From positions 1 to 6,099 of the forward strand of contig SKXI01000021.1 of assembly GCA_007128515.1 (NCBI GenBank): 6,099 bases of DNA, written 5' to 3'. Positions within the stretch are counted from its first letter, which is position 1, and every line of letters starts with the position of its first letter. This document shows, piece after piece, positions 1 to 5,751 of the stretch. The notes under the pieces are model-generated. The model was not told the DNA's origin. It worked only from the letters and a program-made list of their open reading frames with translations, and did not search any database. The translations under genes were made by a program, and so were the position numbers. The stretch comes from Halococcaceae archaeon. Its GTDB lineage: Archaea > Halobacteriota > Halobacteria > Halobacteriales > Halalkalicoccaceae.

Positions 1-317
1 CGAACTTCTCGGCGTACTCGCTCACGAAGGGGGCGGTCCTGAACTTCACGCGGGCGGTGGCGACCGAACTCGGCCCGCACGGGGTGCGCGCGAACGCGGT
101 CTGTCCGGGCTTCGTCGAGACGGCGCTCGCCGAGGGCTACTTCGAGGCGTCGGGCGACCCTGACCGGGCACGGAAGCGGATGGAGGAGAGCTACCCGCTG
201 AAGCGACTCGGCGAACCGGAGGAGGTCGCCGACCCGATCGTCTTCCTGCTCAGCGAGCGCGCCTCCTACGTCACCGGCCACGGCTTCACGATCGACGGGG
301 GATACTCGGCGGGGTAG
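1..317 (+). CDS. Short-chain dehydrogenase/reductase, C-terminal part (5' end outside window)
   Basis: An NAD(P)-dependent oxidoreductase of the classical SDR family, cut by the left edge. The reading frame is open from base 3, so the GTG at 57 is an internal Val and not the start. The visible part begins NFSAYSLTKGAVLNFTRAVA, which holds the family YxxxK catalytic pair (Tyr at 15-17, Lys at 27-29). It continues with the usual GVRANAVCPGFVET segment after the active site, a substrate-loop region, and the C-terminal SYVTGHGFTIDGGYSAG signature. About 104 residues are visible; classical SDRs are about 250, so the Rossmann half (TGxxxGxG) lies upstream. The substrate cannot be read from this end: FabG-like 3-oxoacyl reductases and sugar or alcohol dehydrogenases share these motifs. 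It ends 41 bp before tyrA. The family call is firm; the function is open. Confidence 0.93.
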   Translation, partial: NFSAYSLTKGAVLNFTRAVATELGPHGVRANAVCPGFVETALAEGYFEASGDPDRARKRMEESYPLKRLGEPEEVADPIVFLLSERASYVTGHGFTIDGGYSAG

Positions 318-326
318 GTCCGAACC

Positions 327-336
327 GGTTTTGCCC
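327..336 (+). promoter_or_regulatory. Putative promoter box for tyrA
   Basis: GGTTTTGCCC lies in the short gap after the SDR gene, with its first T 30 nt before the tyrA ATG. A T-rich box about 27 nt before transcription start is the archaeal TATA position, so initiation would fall at or just before the start codon. A nearly identical box (GGGCTTTTGCCC) precedes surE at almost the same distance. The match to a strict haloarchaeal TATA consensus is weak, so this rests on position and recurrence. Confidence 0.4.
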
Positions 337-350
337 GCGGCCCGGGAAGA

Positions 351-358
351 GGAGGTGA
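351..358 (+). promoter_or_regulatory. Shine-Dalgarno sequence of tyrA
   Basis: GGAGGTGA matches the complement of the archaeal 16S rRNA 3' end over eight bases and abuts the ATG at 359. The GGAGG core is only 3 nt from the start, tighter than usual. It supports the choice of ATG 359. It also sits awkwardly with the promoter box 30 nt upstream, which would give a transcript too short to carry the whole site. Possible explanations are readthrough from the SDR gene or a transcription start further upstream. Confidence 0.6.
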
Positions 359-1123
359 ATGAGACTGCTGATCGTCGGGGCGGGGGCGATGGGGCGCTGG
401 TTCGCGCGCGCGGTCGCCACGGGAGCGGACGACGTCGCGTTCGCCGACGTGGACCGCGCGGCCGCGAACGCGGCGGCCGAGACGCTGGGCGGTCGAGCGG
501 TCGCGCTCGACGGCGAGGAGGGGTTCGACGCGCTCTGTGTCGCGGTGCCGCTCTCGGCCGCGCCCGAGGCGATCGAGGAGCACGCCTCGCGGGCGGGAGA
601 GGCCGTCTTCGACGTGAGCGGCGCGATGGTCGAGCCCGTGAACGCGATGCGCGCGGCCGCACCCGGTCGCGAACGGGCGAGTCTCCACCCGCTGTTCGCC
701 CCGGAGAACGAACCCGGGAACGTTCCGGTGGTCGTCGACGAGAACGGGACGATCACGGAGGAGGTGCTCTCGCGGATCGAGGGACGGGGGAACGCCCTCG
801 TCGAGACCACCCCCGAAGAGCACGATCGGGCGATGGAGACGGTCCAGGCGAAGGTCCACGCCGCGGTGCTCGCCTACGCGCTCGCCCGGGATACGGTACC
901 CGAGGGGTTCGAGACGCCGGTCTCGCGGGGGTTCGACGACCTCGTCGAGACGGTCACCGGTGGAACGCCACACGTCTACGGGGAGATCCAGGCGGCGTTC
1001 GACGGTGCGGAGGACGTCGCCGACGCGGCCGAACTGATCGCCGAGGCTGACGGGGAGGCGTTCGAGGCGCTCTACCGCGAGGCGGGCGAGCGAGTGAGAC
1101 GGGAGGAGCCGGGAGCACGGTGA
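359..1123 (+). CDS. tyrA: Prephenate/arogenate dehydrogenase (tyrosine biosynthesis)
   Basis: A cytoplasmic enzyme that oxidatively decarboxylates prephenate (or arogenate) to the tyrosine precursor. It has 254 residues, the compact form I associate with haloarchaea, with no fused chorismate mutase or ACT domain. An N-terminal Rossmann fold starts at once with VGAGAMG (Gly7, Gly9, Gly12). An acidic residue at the end of the second strand (AFADVD, Asp30) suggests NAD+ over NADP+; that is inference. VFDVSGAM (84-90) and SLHPLFAP with His110 correspond to the conserved TyrA segment around the active-site His. The C-terminal half (EEHDRAMETVQAKVHAAVLAY, then VTGGTPHVYGEIQAAF) is the helical dimerisation region typical of haloarchaeal TyrA. 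The ATG at 359 is chosen because the glycine-rich motif follows directly and a strong Shine-Dalgarno precedes it. Its stop overlaps the start of the next gene. Confidence 0.9.
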   Translation: MRLLIVGAGAMGRWFARAVATGADDVAFADVDRAAANAAAETLGGRAVALDGEEGFDALCVAVPLSAAPEAIEEHASRAGEAVFDVSGAMVEPVNAMRAAAPGRERASLHPLFAPENEPGNVPVVVDENGTITEEVLSRIEGRGNALVETTPEEHDRAMETVQAKVHAAVLAYALARDTVPEGFETPVSRGFDDLVETVTGGTPHVYGEIQAAFDGAEDVADAAELIAEADGEAFEALYREAGERVRREEPGAR

Positions 1124-2541
1124 CGCCCGAAGAACGGGAGACGATCCGCGACACGGCCCGCTACCTCAGGAACGTCCGGCCGATCGATCCCGAGGAGCTG
1201 ACGGAGTACGTCGAGAGCCGACCGCACTCGGCGGCCGTGCGACAGGTACTCCGTGAGAGCGCACCCGAGATCGGCCTACTCGAACGCGAGGACGGCACGT
1301 TCGTTCCGGTGCCCGAAGAGCCGCTCTCGCCCGAGTTCGACGGCGTGGGGAGACTGCCCGAGCGCTACGAGCGACGGCTGGACGACCTCGTGAGGGAGCG
1401 CTTCGGTCCCGACTGGGAGGACGGCGAGTCCGGCGACGCGCTCAGGGGGGCGATCCGCGACCTGAAGGAGCGGTACTACCGGGAGCGAGACGTCTCCTAC
1501 GACGAGACGGCCGCGCTCGGCTACGCGCTCTACCACCTCCACGACTACTACGCCGCGGTCCAGTACGTCCTCGACGAACTCGGCTCTCGGGGCCTCCTCC
1601 CGTCACAGCTCCGCGTGCTCGACGTCGGCGCGGGAACGGGAGGCCCGGCGCTCGGGCTGGCCGACTACACGGAGGGCGCGCTGGTCGAGTACCACGCGGT
1701 CGAGCCGAGCGTCGCCGCTGACGTCCTCACCGAGTTCCTCACGGAGACGGGCCCGAACGTCCATCCCCGGATCCACAGGGACCGGGCGGAGACGTTCGAA
1801 CCCGACGGGGAGTACGACCTGCTGCTCTTCTGTAACGTCCTCTCCGAACTCGACGATCCGGTCGGCGTGATCGAACGCGTTCTCCCGCACCTCGCCGACG
1901 ACGGCACGTGCGTCCTCCTCGCGCCCGCCGATCGGAACACCGCGATCGGGCTTCGAGAGGTCGAACGAGCACTGGTGGACGACGGCCCGCTCGACGTGTT
2001 CGCGCCGACACTGCGGCTCTGGCCGGGCGAGCGGCCGACCGACGAGGGCTGGTCGTTCGAGGTACGAGAGGACCTCGAGCCGAGCGTTCTGCAGGAACGT
2101 CTCGACGGGGGCAAACGGGGCGAGAGCGATCCGGGCGAACGGACCGCCGCAACGGGTGAGTTCGTCAACCGGGACGTCCAGTACGCGTTCTCGCTCCTGC
2201 GTTCGGACGGGAAACGCCGAATCGACGCGGAGCCCTCCCGCTCGCGGTTCGCGCCGCTCGCCGAGATGGACCGTCACGTCACCGACCGGATCGACTGTCT
2301 CTCGGTGAAACTCAGCCGGTCGCTCTCGGAGGGACGCCCGCTCTACCGGATCGGCGACGGCAGCCAGCGCGAGGACTGTTTCGCAGTGCTGACGAACGAG
2401 ACGTCGCTCAATCGGGGGCTCCGCGAAGCGGGCTACGGCGAGTTGCTGGTCTTCGAGTCGGTGCTGGTGCTCTGGAACGGCGACGAGGAGGCGTACAACC
2501 TCGTCGTCGACGACGAGGCGGTCGTCGACAGGGCGGGGTGA
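1120..2541 (+). CDS. Rsm22-like class I SAM-dependent methyltransferase
   Basis: A 473-residue protein with a central SAM-binding fold. Motif I is VLDVGAGTGG (166-175), the acidic residue after strand 2 is in HAVEPS (Glu195), and the motif IV region is DLLLFCNVLSELDD (233-246). An N-terminal helical region of about 160 residues precedes the fold, including a Tyr-rich stretch (YALYHLHDYYAAVQYVLDEL) just before the SAM domain. That layout, and the C-terminal FVNRDVQYAFSLLRSDGKRRID segment followed by a small domain, fit the Rsm22 (mitochondrial ribosome assembly, METTL17-like) family as found in Halobacteria. A role on the small ribosomal subunit is inferred from the family. The cysteine cluster of canonical Rsm22/METTL17 proteins is not seen. 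The start is GTG at 1120, inside the tyrA stop (GTGA overlap), which suggests translational coupling. If not Rsm22, it is a methyltransferase of unknown substrate. Confidence 0.68.
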   Translation: MTPEERETIRDTARYLRNVRPIDPEELTEYVESRPHSAAVRQVLRESAPEIGLLEREDGTFVPVPEEPLSPEFDGVGRLPERYERRLDDLVRERFGPDWEDGESGDALRGAIRDLKERYYRERDVSYDETAALGYALYHLHDYYAAVQYVLDELGSRGLLPSQLRVLDVGAGTGGPALGLADYTEGALVEYHAVEPSVAADVLTEFLTETGPNVHPRIHRDRAETFEPDGEYDLLLFCNVLSELDDPVGVIERVLPHLADDGTCVLLAPADRNTAIGLREVERALVDDGPLDVFAPTLRLWPGERPTDEGWSFEVREDLEPSVLQERLDGGKRGESDPGERTAATGEFVNRDVQYAFSLLRSDGKRRIDAEPSRSRFAPLAEMDRHVTDRIDCLSVKLSRSLSEGRPLYRIGDGSQREDCFAVLTNETSLNRGLREAGYGELLVFESVLVLWNGDEEAYNLVVDDEAVVDRAG

Positions 2542-2592
2542 CCGCCGAGTGAGGGGTGGGGGAGCGAGACCTGTCGGACGAGCGGGATAGGT

Positions 2593-2604
2593 GGGCTTTT
2601 GCCC
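2593..2604 (+). promoter_or_regulatory. Putative promoter box for surE
   Basis: GGGCTTTTGCCC, first T 28 nt before the surE ATG, in an 83-bp gap after the Rsm22-like gene. It shares the core G-TTTT-GCCC with the box before tyrA and lies at nearly the same distance from its start codon. By archaeal promoter geometry transcription would begin at or next to the ATG, giving a leaderless or nearly leaderless surE mRNA. The box is itself a short inverted repeat (GGGC/GCCC). Confidence 0.42.
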
Positions 2605-2622
2605 CCGCCCTCCGAGGCGGGG
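2603..2622 (+). repeat. Perfect 7-bp inverted repeat just before the surE start
   Basis: CCCCGCC (2603-2609) and GGCGGGG (2616-2622) are perfect reverse complements around a 6-base spacer (CTCCGA), ending two bases before the surE ATG. If transcribed it would form a very stable hairpin over the initiation region. If transcription starts at the ATG, it instead lies between promoter box and start, where an operator could sit. It may also be chance in GC-rich DNA. Confidence 0.4.
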
Positions 2623-2624
2623 CC

Positions 2625-3425
2625 ATGGACGCAGACGGCACGCCCGAGGTGCTCCTGACGAACGACGACGGCATCGACAGCCCCGGCCTCCACGCGCTGG
2701 CCGACGCGCTCTCGGAGGTGGCGAACGTCACCGTCGTCGCCCCCGCCGACGACCAGAGCGCCGTCGGGCGGAAGATCACCGTCTCGGGACCCATCTCGGT
2801 CGAGGAGCGCGACCGGGGCTACGCTATCGGCGGAACGCCCGTGGACTGCGTCGTCGCGGGCCTGGAGGCGATCGGTCCCTACCCCGACCTCGTCGTCGCG
2901 GGCTGTAACACGGGCGCGAACCTCGGCGCGTACGTTCTCGGTCGTTCCGGCACCGTGAGCGCGGCCGTCGAGGCCGCCTTCTTCGGGCTGCCCGCGATCG
3001 CCGTCTCGCTCTACATTCCCGAAGACGAGTGGGACGGCAAGCACAGGGCGATCGAGGACTACGCCGAGGCCGCCCGGGCGACGCGACATCTCGTCGAAGG
3101 GGCCCCCGACGCTGGGATCTTCGAGCACGCGGAGTACCTCAACGTGAACGCGCCGATCGCCACCGGGGAGCCGGCGGGGATGCGTGTGACGACGCCGTCG
3201 CCGATCTACGACATGGAGGCGAGCCACGACGGCGACTCGATCACCCTCTACGACCGGATGTGGGAGCGGATGGCCGACGAGGAGATAAACGACCCCGACG
3301 AGAGCGACCGTCGGGTCGTCGTCGCGGGTGACGTGAGCGTCTCGCCGCTGACGGCCCCGCACACGGCCCGCCCACACGAGTCGCTCGAGAGCGTCGTCGC
3401 CGAGTTCAACGGTCGGGAGCCGTAG
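2625..3425 (+). CDS. surE: 5'/3'-nucleotidase SurE
   Basis: A metal-dependent phosphatase acting on nucleoside monophosphates (and often short polyphosphate), cytoplasmic, linked in bacteria to stationary-phase survival. It has 266 residues, the normal SurE length. The signature LLTNDDGIDSPGL near the N-terminus supplies the metal ligands Asp14 and Asp15. Further expected ligands are Ser45 in APADDQSAVG and Asn95 in AGCNTGANLG. YVLGRSGTVSAAVEAAFFGLPAIAVS follows, as in archaeal SurE, and a C-terminal VSPLTAPHTAR segment matches the family's P-L-T element. ATG 2625 is chosen because homology starts right after it. The in-frame GTG at 2556 would add 23 residues, across the promoter box and inverted repeat, that do not look like a SurE N-terminus. 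The gene appears to be its own transcription unit and converges on the cupin gene. Confidence 0.95.
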   Translation: MDADGTPEVLLTNDDGIDSPGLHALADALSEVANVTVVAPADDQSAVGRKITVSGPISVEERDRGYAIGGTPVDCVVAGLEAIGPYPDLVVAGCNTGANLGAYVLGRSGTVSAAVEAAFFGLPAIAVSLYIPEDEWDGKHRAIEDYAEAARATRHLVEGAPDAGIFEHAEYLNVNAPIATGEPAGMRVTTPSPIYDMEASHDGDSITLYDRMWERMADEEINDPDESDRRVVVAGDVSVSPLTAPHTARPHESLESVVAEFNGREP

Positions 3426-3623
3426 AGCGGACGGTTCGGAGCCCGAAACCCGACCACGTAGGCGTTCTCCGGTCCGAGTCACTCTCATCGAATCGCGAGT
3501 GGGTAGAGGGGGGTCGCTCCGATCGGTCCGTCGACACCCGAACGTACACCCCGGTCGAGACACGTCCTCCTGCGGTCCCGTTGACTGACCCCGAGCCGCG
3601 CACCGATCGAGAAGCGTCGACCG

Positions 3624-3665
3624 TCACTCGGCGTCGAACCGCTCGTCCGTAGTGATCTTCCGGTC
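3624..3665 (-). other. In-frame coding-like tail after the cupin stop
   Basis: Directly after the cupin TAG (3668-3666) the same minus-strand frame continues for 13 sense codons, reading DRKITTDERFDAE, to a TGA at 3626-3624. The DERFDAE end is acidic and mostly G/C-ending, like haloarchaeal coding sequence. It may be the remnant of a longer C-terminus cut by the TAG, or chance. The rest of the convergent gap, 3426-3623, shows no gene, RNA or clear terminator that I can support. Confidence 0.2.
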
Positions 3666-4130
3666 CTACCGTCCGTTCTCCCACTCGTCCTCTCCGTCCC
3701 ACGGCGGCGGTCCCAGTATCTCGAAACCGTACTCCTCCTGGAGCGCCGCCACCTTCTCCACCTCCTCCGATGTCGGTTCCGTTTCCGGGGGAAGCGTTCG
3801 TTCGTCGGCCGGCGTGCCGACGTCGAGGACGAAGTTCTCGAGATCCGGTGGAGAGGTGAGACAGAGGTGTCGGGCGGGAATCTCGCCCTCGACCCGGTAG
3901 CTGTGGGGCGTTCCGTGCGGCGCGTAGACCGTCGACCCCTCGGGTGCGCGGATCTCTCGCTCCCCGACGCGAAAGGTCTCTTCGCCCTCGAGGACGTAGA
4001 ACAGTTCGTCCTCGGCGTGGTGGACGTGCCACGGCGGCCCGAACCCTGGTGGTGCGAGCTCCTCGATGAGCGAGAACGACCCGTGTGTATCCGCGCCGGT
4101 CGCCTTTATGATCACGAGCGTTCCGAGCAA
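3666..4130 (-). CDS. Single-domain cupin protein
   Basis: A small beta-barrel cupin, probably metal-binding; the substrate is not evident. From the TTG at 4130 it has 154 residues. Cupin motif 1 is GPPWHVHHAEDELFYVLEG, with His35, His37 and Glu42 as likely metal ligands. Motif 2 is GSTVYAPHGTPHSYR, with His76 as the fourth ligand. After the barrel comes a C-terminal helix and ALQEEYGFEILGPPPW, a tail common in this cupin subgroup. No enzyme partner is adjacent; such proteins range from dioxygenases to small-ligand sensors. The start is the problem: the family-like sequence GEGTPVWLLGTLV extends seven codons upstream of the TTG to an in-frame TAG (4154-4152), and the likely true N-terminus lies in another frame from ATG 4186. 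TTG 4130 or GTG 4115 are fallback starts. The barrel is intact, so a functional product is possible. Confidence 0.8.
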   Translation of the reverse strand: MLGTLVIIKATGADTHGSFSLIEELAPPGFGPPWHVHHAEDELFYVLEGEETFRVGEREIRAPEGSTVYAPHGTPHSYRVEGEIPARHLCLTSPPDLENFVLDVGTPADERTLPPETEPTSEEVEKVAALQEEYGFEILGPPPWDGEDEWENGR

Positions 4131-4186
4131 CCAGACCGGCGTTCCCTCACCCTACCTACGGCGAACAGCTCCGGCGGCTGTGCCAT
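4131..4186 (-). pseudogene. Frameshifted 5' end of the cupin gene
   Basis: From ATG 4186 the minus strand reads MAQPPELFAVGR and then runs out of frame to a TGA at 4114-4112 (24 codons in all). The cupin frame begins right after that point with GEGTPVW. One extra G in the GGG run at 4150-4152 would join them as MAQPPELFAVGRGEGTPVW, the expected start for this cupin subgroup. A GAGGG Shine-Dalgarno-like element lies 4 nt before the ATG. Either the gene carries a real one-base deletion or the sequence has a homopolymer error. The full gene would span 3666-4186. Confidence 0.6.
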
Positions 4187-4307
4187 TCGTCCCTCGAGGA
4201 CGTTTCGCGTAGAGAGCCTTTCTCGGGTCGATGTGAGCCGTGGCGTGTCTGTCGAGGAGGACGGCTGGCACCGCTCGTTTCCACCGGTCTACGTCGTACG
4301 AGCGATT

Positions 4308-4322
4308 CGAGACGTCGTCTCG
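4308..4322 (-). repeat. Short inverted repeat downstream of the methyltransferase
   Basis: CGAGAC (4308-4313) and GTCTCG (4317-4322) form a perfect 6-bp stem with a 3-base loop, about 30 nt past the minus-strand methyltransferase stop. An 8-bp palindrome, TCGTACGA (4294-4301), follows. No T-run accompanies it, so a terminator role is only a possibility. The rest of 4187-4352 shows no gene. Confidence 0.25.
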
Positions 4323-4352
4323 GAGTCCAACTGGTGACGGGACGAAGCGGGC

Positions 4353-4961
4353 CTACGCGTCCGGTGGGGAGAACGCGCGCAACGTGTCGCGACCGGCCGG
4401 CTGTACACTCACTTCTTCGAGCCCGAGATCGGTGAAGATCCGGGACCAGTCGCGGTGATAGAGCGGGAACTCGTCGTTGATCTGGAGGACCTCCGACTCC
4501 GACGTCTCGGGTTCGTGTTCGACCGTGACGAGCAACGAGTCGGTGATCCGGACCAGTTCCTCGAACACCCACTCGCTGTCCGGGTGGAGGTGCTGGAGCG
4601 TCTCGACGGTGTAGAGGGCGTCGTACCGGTCCTCGTCGATCCCCTCGATCAGCTCCTCGATCGCCTCGAATCGGAAGCTCCCGGCCTCCCTGAGGTCCGG
4701 GTACGCCTCGGCCATCACCGTCGCAGCCTCCTCGTTCACCTCGATCCCGTGGAGGTCGTCGTAGCCGTTGGCGTGGAGGTGTGCGAGGTGGCGTCCCGAA
4801 CTACAGCCGAGTTCGAGGACGCTCGCCTCCGGGCCGACCCGCTCGTCGAGCGTCTCCCTCACGAGCTCGCTCGTCGCGTTCGGGCCGTGGTGTGCGTAGT
4901 ACGCGGGCGAGAACTCGCCGGAACGTGCGGCCCACTCGTCTCTGAGCTCTGAAGGGGTCAC
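4353..4961 (-). CDS. Class I SAM-dependent methyltransferase of unknown substrate
   Basis: A 202-residue cytoplasmic methyltransferase. After a 45-residue N-terminal segment with YYAHHGPNATSELVRETLDE, motif I reads VLELGCSSGRHLAHL (48-62). The ribose-binding acidic residue is in HGIEVN (Glu74). A third conserved region, DRYDALYTVETLQHLHPDSE (111-130), corresponds to the motif around strand 4, with the Q-H-L-H end common in Methyltransf_11/25-type domains. The C-terminus (YHRDWSRIFTDLGLEEV) resembles the substrate-side strand and helix of small-molecule methyltransferases. Nothing in the sequence or neighbours fixes the substrate. The GTG at 4961 is the start: a promoter-like TTAT box lies 29 nt upstream, and the frame upstream to the TGA at 5012-5010 has no ATG, GTG or TTG. 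It runs in the same direction as the cupin but is separated from it by 166 bp, so co-transcription is uncertain. Confidence 0.85.
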   Translation of the reverse strand: MTPSELRDEWAARSGEFSPAYYAHHGPNATSELVRETLDERVGPEASVLELGCSSGRHLAHLHANGYDDLHGIEVNEEAATVMAEAYPDLREAGSFRFEAIEELIEGIDEDRYDALYTVETLQHLHPDSEWVFEELVRITDSLLVTVEHEPETSESEVLQINDEFPLYHRDWSRIFTDLGLEEVSVQPAGRDTLRAFSPPDA

Positions 4962-4984
4962 TACGTTCGAGTCACGACCCCGAC

Positions 4985-4993
4985 GGATAAGGG
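4985..4993 (-). promoter_or_regulatory. Putative promoter box of the methyltransferase gene
   Basis: On the minus strand, CCCTTATCC with TTAT at 4990-4987, 29 nt before the GTG start at 4961. This is the archaeal TATA spacing for a transcript beginning near the start codon. No Shine-Dalgarno is evident before the GTG, which fits leaderless initiation. Confidence 0.4.
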
Positions 4994-5044
4994 TAGTGGG
5001 TGGGCCCGGTCACTCTCTTTCTCTCTCGCGCCGTTCGGCCGTTC

Positions 5045-5059
5045 GAGGTGGCTCACCTC
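5045..5059 (-). repeat. 6-bp inverted repeat downstream of the CoA-binding gene
   Basis: GAGGTG (5045-5050) and CACCTC (5054-5059) are perfect reverse complements with a 3-base loop, 18 nt past the minus-strand stop of the CoA-binding gene. A tandem duplication of GCCGTTCG (5030-5045) and a pyrimidine tract (5011-5026, purine-rich on the minus strand) adjoin it. It could be a transcript-end hairpin, but there is no T-run on the minus strand, so this is tentative. Confidence 0.3.
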
Positions 5060-5077
5060 CCCGACCGAGCGTGCTCG

Positions 5078-5488
5078 TTATCGCATCACCATCCCGTACT
5101 CGGCCTTCATACACCGGTCCTGGACGACGTCGAGCCCCGCGCGTTCGGCCCTCCTCGCGGCGCGGTCGTCGCGGATCCCGGGCTGTGTCCAGATCACCCG
5201 GACGTCGTCCCGGGCGATCGCCTGATCGACGATCCGCTCCACCTCGTCGCTGGGCCGGAACACCTGGACGATCTCGATCTCCTCGTCGACCTCTGCGAGC
5301 GAGTTGGAGGCCAGTCGTCCGAACACCGCCTCGGCGTTGGGGTTGACCGGCACCAGGTGGTAGCCTTTCCGCTGGAGGAACGCGGGCACGATGTGGGCGG
5401 CCTTGTCGTAGTCGGTGGAGGCCCCGACCACGGCGATTCGCTCCAATTCGAGGATCTCCCGGATCGCGTCTTCGCCGTCTACGGGCAT
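5078..5488 (-). CDS. CoA-binding domain protein, YccU type
   Basis: A 136-residue single-domain protein of the CoA_binding_2 (YccU) family: a Rossmann-like fold related to the CoA-binding domain of succinyl-CoA synthetase, here without any catalytic partner domain. The family pattern is complete. IAVVGASTDYDKAAHIVPAFLQRKGY begins at residue 18 with the glycine turn and the Lys. VPVNPNAEAVFG (46-57) follows, then VQVFRPSDEV (74-83), VIWTQPGI (98-105) and VVQDRCMKAEYG near the end. These proteins bind CoA or a related nucleotide; their cellular role is not well defined, and no enzyme is adjacent to suggest one. The ATG at 5488 gives the normal family length. It is transcribed away from the PH-domain gene. 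No convincing TATA box is visible 25-30 nt upstream. Confidence 0.92.
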   Translation of the reverse strand: MPVDGEDAIREILELERIAVVGASTDYDKAAHIVPAFLQRKGYHLVPVNPNAEAVFGRLASNSLAEVDEEIEIVQVFRPSDEVERIVDQAIARDDVRVIWTQPGIRDDRAARRAERAGLDVVQDRCMKAEYGMVMR

Positions 5489-5721
5489 ACACCGGGTAGC
5501 GGGGGCTTGGCGATGAGTGTGCCGACGGGCAGCGGACGGTGAGCGACGGCCGCCGTCCTGGGACCACGGAAATCCGCTCTCGGCGTCCGGTGTGACACGA
5601 TCTCCGGCCGTCGAACAGGTCTTCGAGAGCCCTTCGGTGGGGTGCGAGCGCGTCCAGTACCCGGGTTCCGATCTCCGCCGTCCCCTATCCCGAGCCCCGT
5701 CCCAGCAGCCGTTCGGCTACA

Positions 5722-5730
5722 CGTAAATAG
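5722..5730 (+). promoter_or_regulatory. Putative promoter of the PH-domain gene
   Basis: CGTAAATAG, with TAAATA at 5724-5729, starts 28 nt before the ATG at 5752. It is the best TATA-like box in the window and a rare A/T-rich spot. The spacing implies a leaderless or nearly leaderless mRNA, and no Shine-Dalgarno is visible before the ATG. The rest of the divergent gap, 5489-5721, shows no gene or strong repeat. Confidence 0.6.
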
Positions 5731-5751
5731 ACGCTCCCGAAACGGATCGGT

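Noticed and set aside
331..1050. A 239-codon plus-strand frame overlapping tyrA
   Set aside because: Extremely Arg/Gly-rich, out of frame with tyrA, no motif; a compositional shadow.
2556..2624. Upstream GTG start for surE adding 23 residues
   Set aside because: The extension crosses the promoter-like box and the inverted repeat and does not resemble a SurE N-terminus; ATG 2625 sits just before the NDDG motif.
2904..2912. Cys next to the metal-ligand Asn in SurE (AGCN instead of SGIN)
   Set aside because: I recall this substitution as common in archaeal SurE proteins; the ligand Asn is kept, so it is not unusual.
2433..3563. A 376-codon minus-strand open frame opposite surE
   Set aside because: It is antisense to a clearly conserved surE gene, rich in Arg/Gly/Pro/Val, with no recognisable motif. 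Long antisense frames are normal in GC-rich haloarchaeal genes.
3426..3623. Convergent gap examined for a small RNA, terminator or hidden gene
   Set aside because: Only short palindromes (for example CCGATCGG at 3519-3526) and no T-rich stretch, tRNA-like fold or supported frame; the open frames crossing it are low-complexity shadows.
4455..4952. A 165-codon plus-strand open frame across the methyltransferase gene
   Set aside because: A mirror frame of the real minus-strand gene. Its Val/Leu/Asp/Glu-rich repetitive composition is the usual shadow of acidic haloarchaeal proteins.
5545..5557. GACGG-CCG-CCGTC inverted repeat in the divergent gap
   Set aside because: A 5-bp GC-only stem is expected by chance in such sequence, and it is not near either start.
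5010..5567. Long open frames on both strands across the CoA-binding gene
   Set aside because: The frame at 5078-5488 on the minus strand carries the full YccU motif set; the others are Arg/Pro-rich or mirror frames.
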